64,000 nucleotides of DNA from Aralia elata (Eukaryota > Streptophyta > Magnoliopsida > Apiales > Araliaceae), in contig JAVJAP010000046.1 in the NCBI GenBank assembly GCA_034770075.1, forward strand, positions 248,001 to 312,000, read 5' to 3'. The notes under the pieces were generated by a model that saw nothing but the letters and a program-made list of their open reading frames with translations, ran no database searches and was not told the origin of the DNA. The first letter of the stretch is position 1. Every line of letters starts with the position of its first letter. A program made the position numbers and the translations under genes. Shown here in pieces: positions 55,710-64,000 of the stretch.

Positions 55710-57505
55710 TGAAAGTAGTATGTACACAGCCAATCATATTTAATTTGATGTAGCATATACTTTGTAATCTTATTCGGTTATTAATAAAATAATTCATTTA
55801 TTAAAGGCATTTTCTTTATCTACATGACGCTGTTATTATATATGTGATAAACCCATAGTTTTGAGCAATGCTTTTAGAATCATGATGAAGATCATGCTAA
55901 TGAGATCTAAATTCTAGATAGCTCACAAACTAAAATCGTTCCTAATCGTTGTATTACTAAAAAGGGGATTGGTGAATCCGAATAGATTAGTACATACTTT
56001 GCTTGCTCTTAGGAAGAGGATGATTGATCTTATAATTATTTGTGTGGAGACACTAAAGCAAGTATGTAGGTGCTTATTGAAGAATAAGTTCAGTGAACGT
56101 GGCTCACTAAAGGAATACCTAATAGAGTTTTACTTGTCTGTCAATCAGAATACTTTAAGTGATAGTAGTACAATTGATCTTTAGACTTGAGATCATCATA
56201 GTATCTTGCGTATGATGAGTTATACTTTGACATATCCCTTAAGACCATTAGGGTATATCAAAGGGATGATTGGGTATAATAAGTTATATATGGAGATAGG
56301 TGAATGGTCAACAAAGAATCTACCACTTCTAGTAAAAGGAGAGAATGTCCTATGTGATTGATAACTCAGAAGTCTTTGGCAAAAGTAGAATGAAATTAGA
56401 AAGGTGTTTCTAATTTGCATTAATCAGAGTTCTGCATTTGAGAATCGAAATACATATAATCAAATAAAATAAGTCTTGACAAGAATTTCATGTCTTATAT
56501 TTCATTGAGACATTGTATGGTAGAAGGATTGAATGTACGGTAACTATTCACTGAAAAGTTCTTTTATGATTAATGTTAAAATCTATATTATTTGGAAAGT
56601 CGTTGATCGCTAAGTGGACTTACCTTTATTGTAGAATAAATATTATTTATTTAAATAAATTAAATAGTTTAATTTATTTATTTAAATAAGATTAGAATTG
56701 TTCTAATTGATTTATTCACAACCGGTTTAATATGGAGAACCTAAAGGGTCACACCGCAAAAGAAAAATATTTATTTAAGAAATAAATGACACAATCGTAA
56801 TAATAACTAAAGTGTATTTAATTTAATCTATGGAGATAGAATAAATTAAATAACTTAATACTTATTATTTAATATTTTAGAAATATTAAATATAAATTAA
56901 TAAGATGAGTCTTATTATTATTATTATTATTATTTAATTCCTAAAAGGGTTTGAGAATTAATTAATAAAAATACTCTTATAAATTTCTAATTGAATTAGG
57001 AGTTTAATTAATTAAAAGAGTAATTAAAATAAAACTATATTCCTAAATAGTTTAGGAGTGTTGCTTATATCTATAAATAAGAGGAGTCTTATTATGAATT
57101 GAGATTACACATTCTTCCATAAGAATTGGAGAGAGAGAGTACTTACAATTTCTATATAGATGGAAACAAGAGTTTTGCCAACACTCATCTTCTTGAATAC
57201 GTATTATTCCTTGGTGGATCACCTCTAGAGGCCAAACACTTGGGTGGCTAACGTTGATCAAAGGAAGGAATCTAACTGATGAATTCAAGTACAACGTGAA
57301 GGACTTGGAGTTGAACTTGTATCTGAGGAAGCTTTGATCTTCGAGGGTATGAATCTGATTCTTTATCTCTTTCGTTTAATTGATAATTGAACACAAGGAA
57401 AGATCATGATGATGATTTGTATAAAATTTTAAAATATGATTTTATCTCGTTTCCGCTATATTTGTGTAATTTGATTGCATGCTCGCGTTATATACAAACC
57501 TAACA
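55710..57505 (+). repeat. Solo LTR of a Ty1/copia element inside gag
   Basis: Begins TGAAAGTAGTATG and ends AACCTAACA. The flanks GATAT (55705-55709) and GACAT (57506-57510) fit a 5-bp target duplication with one mismatch. It is the same family as the LTR at 59596-61456, but in opposite orientation; long stretches match in inverse (for example the segment around TGCTTTTAGAATCATGATGA). No internal copia sequence is left. Confidence 0.88.
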
Positions 57506-57510
57506 GACAT

Positions 57511-57936
57511 TTTAAGTGCTGAGTGATGTGTACACTTCACTGATTCCCATTAGTGATCTGCCTCTCCTTGTTGTATAAAGGTGGCGAATGAGACCTTTTG
57601 ATAATCAGCGCAATGCAGTACGTCAAATATTTTTATTATTTGTTTGAGTCACACTTCTGTCTTGAGTGGGTCCGACTTTTCGAGAAATTCAGGTGGTCCT
57701 TGCTCCGGGAACTGCTTAACAGTGACCATTCGTAAGTTATCAACGTTTTCACCGGTATTAAAGGTAGGAGCTCCTCTCGTCTGGTTCTGTATGAATTGCA
57801 TAAAGTTCCTAAAGAAGCCATCATGCATCATGTTTTCAGTAGCATTGTTTCCTGAGTTCACAGCAGGATTATTTGTAGCTTCTTGATTTTCAACCACATT
57901 TGCCTCATAGTTAACCTTTTGATTTTCAGATGCCAT
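57511..57936 (-). pseudogene. gag N-terminal part of minus-strand Tekay-like element
   Basis: ATG at 57936 opens MASENQKVNYEANVVENQEA and runs to NLRMVTVKQFPEQGPPEF, the position that in gag leads to the core; a stop follows at 57649. Downstream the frame is damaged (an H-stop-W where related gags have FWW) until the copia solo LTR. Confidence 0.75.
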
Positions 57937-58106
57937 TCTGAAATAAACAAATATTAGTTTAAATAAATTAACATATAACTTCTAGTCCCCACATCAAATC
58001 GACTAATTAGAAATTTAGCTTATATAGGACACACTAGCGAAAGATGTTACTCGTCTCTCCTCTCCTAGTTCTAACCTCCCATCTCTACCAGAGATCATAT
58101 CTCTAA

Positions 58107-58224
58107 GCTTTGATACCAACTGTGACGCCCCCAAAATAGGGTCTATACAACCCAATTTTGGTCGCCAAAATACATACCATAAACATAAATTCTCAAATTA
58201 CAGGGTTGTATATAATACAACAGT
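58107..58224 (-). repeat. Primer site and stub of 5' LTR, minus-strand Tekay-like element
   Basis: On the minus strand, GGGGGCGTCACA (ending at 58121) is followed by G and TTGGTATCAAAGC, the initiator-Met-type primer site. Only about 100 bp of the LTR remain before CACTA-like sequence begins near 58225; its start is not found in the window. Confidence 0.7.
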
Positions 58225-59595
58225 CCCTACAAAAAAATGGACATTCGAGTCGTTGCCAAAATTGCATGTTTAGCAACGAAATTTATCATTCGTTGCAGTT
58301 TGTAAAAGACTTTCATTTTTCGTAACGAAATTCATAGTTCGTTGCAAATTTTCATTGCCAATTAGTTGCCAGGAAAAAAAATAACCCCGCATATTTTTTT
58401 TTGTTACCGATGTGATTTCTTCTCATCGTGGGCAACGATAAAGTTTTTTATTGCTATATTTTGTTGCCTAATATAGACCACATTCATTGTCAATAATTTT
58501 TTTCGTTGCATATTTTGTACATTTGTTTTGCAACGACTAGTAAATTTTTGCCCAAAATTAAGATAAACCTAATAAGTATGTTTTGGCCTCTCTTTTCCCC
58601 CCAAAATGCATCATTTTGCATTTTTATTTATTTGGACGCAATTTTATATAGTCAAATGTTTCACTTCCTCCGTCTCAAAATAAATGCCCACTTTTAATTT
58701 TTTTGGTCAGAAATATATTTTTTGAAATTAAAATTGAGCACATATAGATATATTTTCTAATTTACAAAAATTAGAGTTTGTAATAAATTGGATTTAATTT
58801 ATAATGATTAACTCTTGTTGACAACGAAAAGTTTTCTGTTGCCATATTTCGTAGCCTAATATAAACCACATTCATTGTCAACAATTTTTCTTTCGTTGCA
58901 TATTTTGTACAATATTTTTCAACGACTATTAAAATGGCACCTTAGCTACATCTAACTTTTTAAACTGCATATTTCACTAATGACATCTATGATTCTACTC
59001 CTAAGATATGTCCTATGAGGCCACTATCATGGATCAATCATATAAATAGAGGTGAATTGTACTTTATGCCAAAGTGAACAATAAATGTAAAAAAAATAAT
59101 AATATTAATTATCAAACTCAAAGGGGATCAATTATGATAGTGATATGTTCGTAACAAATAACTCAGAATTAAATCTTGCACTATTATAACAATAAAATCT
59201 TGCTCAGGAATATGCCATTATCAGGCTTCTGAAGAACCATTTATTCTGTTTCCAAGGAAGAATATTTAATTATATAATATATTACAAATATCAAAAGGGA
59301 ATAATTAGTACTACTGAGATGGAGCTTGTGATCTTGTGATTGGGTTTCTTGGAGAACTTAACGACGTCATAATTTTTCTTCTTACATGAGGATTTGACCC
59401 TTCAATTGAGTTAAGTTTAGCTTCTTCATTATCTCCAAGGACCTTAACATTTTGCGAGGCTACATACCTTCTTGTTTGAGCTGCTTATTTCCTTTTTAAT
59501 TTAGGGCCAAACATTTTCAAGGACCAGGTATGCTAGATGAGTGCTTTTCTGAAACTAAATAATCAGACCATGTATATATATTAGTAAATAAAACA
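58225..59595. mobile_element. CACTA-like remnant with AACGA subterminal repeats
   Basis: Begins CCCTACAAAAAAATGG, one base off a CACTA terminus. Next come many CAACGA/TCGTTG motifs on both strands, as in CACTA subterminal regions. A ~115-bp segment (58431-58545) is repeated at 58820-58934 with ~15% differences; a Stowaway-like end (58665-58812) separates the two. On the minus strand, 59460-59311 keeps 50 open codons (ASQNVKVLGDNEEAKL...) ending in a stop; a strong donor-like GTATGT just upstream makes its status unclear. No right terminus is found, so the end is provisional. Confidence 0.45.
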
Positions 59596-61456
59596 TGTAA
59601 GTTTGCAAAATCACAATCTAATTGTAATACGCAACGGAAAAATGGAAATTAAAATTTTTGCAACTTATCCATGAATCACCTTATGCATAACTATTAATTG
59701 ATGAAGATTAACAAGAGATAATACCTTTGATGATTCAACTCTTGAACCGCTACAAGATCTACTCCTCTCTTGATTTCTTCAAGCTCTTCCAATCTACAAT
59801 CCTTTGTTGATTTCTTCAAGCTCCTCCAATCTTTGTTCCTTGGAATAAACACTAGCTACAAAGTGTATGTAGCACTCTAGAGGTAATGCACCAAGAACAA
59901 TTATACAAGAAACAATATTTTGATTTCCTAGAAATCTTGGATGGCTAATCCCATTAATTTTATTCCTAACTCTTAAGAATAATAAGAACACTATTTCTCT
60001 CTTAACTCTTAAGATGGAGGCTAATGAATATGCTAGGTTAATTAGGAAACCCTAATCTTATTAGGATACTTACAAAAATAATACTTACACAAAATGTAAG
60101 TATACATTTTCTCCTAACCCACATGTTATTCATTTAAGCAATTAACATGTGTTACTTGCTTAATCAACATTAAGCAAGTATACTACCATTTTATTTAATT
60201 TGCATTTTCATTTAATTTAATTCTCAATCTAATTAAGAATTAAATACTAATAATAATAATAAGATTTCTCTCATTAATTTATAATTCAATATTTCTCCAA
60301 ATATATCATTATAAATATTAAGCATTTCAATTTATTCAAATAATAAATTAAATACTTAATTTATTATTATTTAGCCAATTGTTTCCAATACAAAATTATT
60401 CTTTTGCGGTGTGACCCTTTAGGTTCAATATTATGCCGGTCGTAGAATAAATAAATTAGAACTATTCTAATATTATTTATAATGAATTAAACTCCTTTAA
60501 TTCATATATAAATAAATAATATTTATTCTACATCATGAGGGACACCTTACGATAATGTATCATGACTATCCGTATAATATGAAATCAACGTTTAATCACA
60601 TAGAACCTATTCAGCAGTAGTTACCGTACAATTCAATCCTTCTACCATACAATGTCCCGATTAAATATAAGACATGGAATTACTGACAAGTCTTATTTTA
60701 TTTAATCATATGCATTTCGATTTAAAAATGCACAACTTCGATTAATGTAAATTAGAAACTCCTTTCTAATTTTCATTTAACCCTGGCCAGGGATTTTTTT
60801 GAGCTGTCATTTATCAAATCGCATAGGACATTCTCTCCCTTTATCAGAAGTGGTAGATCCTTTGTCGATCATTCACCTACCTCCGTGTATACTTTATTAT
60901 ACCCGTACATACCCTATGACATACCCTGAGGTATTAAGAAATATGACAAAGTATAACTTAACATACACAAGGTACTATGATGATCTCAAGTCCAAGGATC
61001 ACTTGTACAACTATCACTTAAGAACTTCCCTATTGACAGGTGAATAAAACTCCATTAGGGTTCTTTAAGCGAGTCACGTTCAGTGAACTTATTCTCTAAT
61101 AAGCACCTACATACTTGCTTTAGTGTCTTTACACAAATGATTATGAGATCAATCATTATCTTCTAAAGATCAAGCATAGTATGTACTAATCTATCCGGAT
61201 CAATAATCCCAATATTAGTGATCCAACGATTAGGAACATTTTAGTTTTGAGCTTTCTTGAATTTAGATCTCACTAGCATGATCTCATCATGATTCTAAAA
61301 GCATTGCTCGAAAACTATGGGTTCATCACATTTATTAATTCAACCAATTAACATGGATAAAATATGCCTTTTATTCTATTATTAATATTTGAATAAGATT
61401 ACAAAGTAAATGCTTATTACATCAAATATAATTGGCTTGAGGGCATATTACTTTCA
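59596..61456 (-). repeat. 3' LTR of Ty1/copia element (minus strand)
   Basis: On the minus strand it starts TGAAAGTAATATGCCCTCAA just after AGTGGGAGAT (polypurine tract, about 61457-61470) and ends near 59596 in a segment matching the end of the solo LTR at 57505. Length ~1.86 kb. The left end is less certain because the two copies are diverged there. Confidence 0.8.
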
Positions 61457-61470
61457 ATCTCCCACTTGCA

Positions 61471-63991
61471 CTAAAGCCAATCACCTTGGTATCTAATACC
61501 CATTTTATCGAAATGGCGATTGAATTGATCTTGCGATAATGCTTTAGTAAATGGATCTGCAATGTTGTTCTGGGAGTCCACTCTTTCTAAGGTGACATCT
61601 CCTCTTTCAATTATTTCTCTAATTAAATGAAATCGCCGCAACACGTGTTTGGATCTCTGATGAGACCTGGGTTCCTTAGCCTGTGCAACAGCTCCAGTGT
61701 TGTCACAATGAACCGGAACGGGTCCAGTAATGCTAGGAACTACCCCGAGTTCAGAAATGAACTTCTTCATCCAAACAGCTTCCTTTGCAGCTTCACTTGC
61801 AGCTATATACTCTGCCTCTGTCACTGAATCAGCAACTGTTTGCTATTTGGAACTCTTCCAACTCACTGCTCCACCGTTCAAGGTAAATACATACCCTGAC
61901 ATGGATTTACTGTCATCTTGGTCAGTTTGAAAACTTGAGTCTGTAAAGCCCTCTAGTTTCAAATCAGACCCACCATATACTAGAAACACATCTTTAGTTC
62001 TTCTCAAGTACTTCAAGATGTTTTTCACAGCTTTCCAGTGTTCTTCTCCAGGATTAGACTGATATCTACTTGTTACACTAAGTGCATAAGCAACATCTGG
62101 TCTGGTACATATCATTCCATACATTATGGATCCTATTGCCGAAGCATAAGGTATTTGATTCATGCGTTCTCTCTCTTCAGGTGTCTTTGGGGACAATTTC
62201 TTAGAGAGATTTACTCCATGACTCATCGGTATGAGTCCTCTCTTGGAGTCTTGCATGCTAAACCTCTTTAGCATCGAATCAATGTATGCACCTTGGGTCA
62301 AGCCGAGCATCCTCTTTGATCTATCTCTATAGATCTTTATCCCCAATATGTAGGATGCTTCTCCCAAGTCCTTCATGGAGAAGTGTTTAGATAACCAAAT
62401 TTTAACTAATTGTAGCATCGGTATGTCATTCCCTATAAGTAATATATCATCAACATATAATACCAGGAATGTCACAGCACTCCCACTAACTTTCTTGTAC
62501 ACACATGGTTCATCCTCATTTTTGATAAAATCAAACTCTTTGATTGTCTCATCAAAACGGATGTTCCAACTTCGAGAAGCTTGCTTCAATCCATAAATGG
62601 ATCTTTGTAACTTACACACTTGATTTGTTCCAACCTTTGAAACAAAACCCTCTGGCTGTATCATATATACATCCTCGTCTAGTTTCCCATTGAGGAAGGC
62701 CGTTTTCACGTCCATTTGCCAGATTTCGTAGTCATAGTAAGCTGCAATCGCAAGTAAAATCCGGATGGACTTGAGCATGGCTACTGGTGAGAAGGTTTCA
62801 TCATAGTCAACTCCTTGTCTTTGTTTGAAACCTTTTGCAACCAGTCTGGCCTTATAGGTCTCCACCTTGCCATCTGCTCCAGTCTTTTTCTTAAAGACCC
62901 ATTTACACCCTATAGGCACAATGCCTTCAGGTGGAGTAACCAAAGTCCATACTTGGTTTTCATACATGGAGTCCATTTCGGATTTCATGGCTATTTGCCA
63001 TTTCTCAGAGTGTTTACTACTCATAGCCTCATCGTATGTTACTGGATCATCATCAGTTATGATGCATACCTCATCATCATCTTCTATGATGAGTGTATAC
63101 CTTTTAGGTATTTTCGGCACTCTTCCAGATTTACGACTCGGTTGTGGTACAGAAGTTATATCTACTTGAACATGTTCATCTACTTGATCTGTAGTGATTT
63201 GTGGTTCTTGAATTTCTTCAAGATCTATTTTCCTCCCACTAGCCCCTTCAAGGATAAACTCCTTTTCCAAGAAGGTAGCGTGTTTGGCAACAAACACCTT
63301 TTGCTCGGTAGGATTATAGAAATAATATCCTAAACTTTCTTTAGGATACCCCACAAATTTGCACTTGTCAGATCTAGCCTCAAGTTTGTCACTTTGTAAC
63401 TTCTTTACATAAGCGTTACAACCCCAAATCTTAACATGCTTAAGACTGGGTTTCCTCCCTGTCCACATCTCATATGGAGTCTTAGGGACGGATTTTGAGG
63501 GAATCTTGTTAAGTAGATATGCAGCCGTTTCTAGGGCATGACCCCAGAATGATATTGGAAGGTCGGTGAAACTCATCATGGACCGCACCATGTCTAACAA
63601 GGTACGATTCCTCCTTTCAGATACACCATTTAATTGTGGCGTACCAGGAGGCGTCCATTGAGAGAGAATACCATTTTCTTTGAGATGATTAAGAAACTCA
63701 TTGCTCAAGTATTCTCCTCCTCGATCTGATCGAAGAATCTTAACACTTTTGCCAGTTTGTTTTCTCTACTTCACTTCTGAATTCTTTGAACTTTTCAAAT
63801 GATTCGGATTTATATTTCATTAAATACACATATCCAAATCTTGAATGATCATCAGTGAATGTAATGAAATACGAATACCCTCCTCTAGCATCTGTTGTCA
63901 TAGGTCCACATACATCTGTGTGTACCAACTCTAACAACCCTGCAACTCTCTCTCCATGTCTACTAAATGGAGATTTAGTCATTTTACCCAT
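61471..63991 (-). pseudogene. Ty1/copia pol: integrase, reverse transcriptase, RNase H (partial)
   Basis: Integrase: ELVHTDVCGPMTTDARGGYS (first Asp), then an extra A in an A-run (about 63761) breaks the frame before SDRGGEY (second Asp); LNGVSERRNRTLLDMVRSMM carries the Glu. RT: CKWVFKKKTGADGKVETYKA, WQMDVKTAFLNGKLDEDVYM, catalytic LYVDDILLIGND (about 62435-62465), SMKDLGEASYILG. RNase H: LEGFTDSSFQTDQDDSKSMS, GGAVSWKSSK, then a TAG (61843-61845) where CAG is expected, then TEAEYIAASEAAKEAVWMKK and ADPFTKALSQDQF, stop at 61471. Integrase before RT shows it is copia. Two lesions only, so it is fairly young. Gag and the 5' part lie beyond the right edge. Confidence 0.92.
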
Positions 63992-64000
63992 GAGACATGA

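Larger units (their letters stand above)
46291..58224 (-). mobile_element. Ty3/gypsy Tekay-like element on minus strand, nested and decayed
   Basis: Read on the minus strand: 5' LTR end (58121-58224 kept), primer site TTGGTATCAAAGC (about 58107-58119), gag, protease, RT, RNase H, integrase, polypurine tract (51508-51521), 3' LTR starting TGTAAGACCCC at 51507. It is interrupted by a copia solo LTR in gag (55710-57505) and by a 4.1-kb solo LTR inside its 3' LTR (46337-50464). The left end is cut off at 46290/46291 by the Tat/Ogre-type element. All coding parts have stops or shifts. Confidence 0.82.

Overview
The window is nuclear DNA of a flowering plant, most likely a eudicot. It is AT-rich and full of Ty3/gypsy and Ty1/copia LTR retrotransposons, hAT, PIF/Harbinger-like, Stowaway-like and CACTA-like DNA elements, and pieces of plant genes with canonical GT-AG introns. 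I see no complete, undamaged host gene and no rRNA or tRNA gene. It is a nested transposon landscape with two recognisable host-gene relics: WRKY group IIb exons, and a plastidic-glucose-transporter-1-like pseudogene.

Layout. 1-6.8 kb: intergenic, with a hairpin MITE remnant, a small possible membrane-protein ORF, and a hAT-type element (2697-3589, 8-bp target duplication) that carries two WRKY exons with their intron. 6.8-18.6 kb: a decayed chromodomain Ty3/gypsy element (Tekay/Del type, + strand). It has a 3.46-kb 5' LTR, an extra coiled-coil leader ORF, a gag-pol full of stops, a second hAT element at the gag/protease junction, and a 3' LTR cut off at 18604. 18.6-21.9 kb: exons of the sugar transporter pseudogene, one intron of which holds a Harbinger-like element. 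22-26.1 kb: a Stowaway MITE, another Harbinger-like element and AT-rich intergenic sequence.

26.1-46.3 kb: a large Tat/Ogre-type Ty3/gypsy element (+ strand) with 2.1-kb LTRs, a tRNA-Arg-type primer site, gag, protease with G-patch, a spliceable intron between protease and reverse transcriptase, two RNase H domains and an integrase. Behind pol it carries two spliced antisense genes (plant-mobile-domain-like and DUF7745-like), then a 139-bp tandem array before the 3' LTR. A solo LTR of the same family sits in its leader. A palindrome module next to the LTR TATA box recurs at the putative antisense promoter.

46.3-58.2 kb: a second Tekay-like element on the minus strand. Its 3' LTR is split by a 4.1-kb solo LTR with a perfect 5-bp target duplication, and its gag is split by a copia solo LTR. 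58.2-59.6 kb: CACTA-like remnants. 59.6-64 kb: the 3' LTR and pol of a Ty1/copia element on the minus strand, running off the right edge. Boundaries come from reading terminal motifs, target duplications and LTR-LTR matches by eye; protein calls rest on motif recognition, not database searches.
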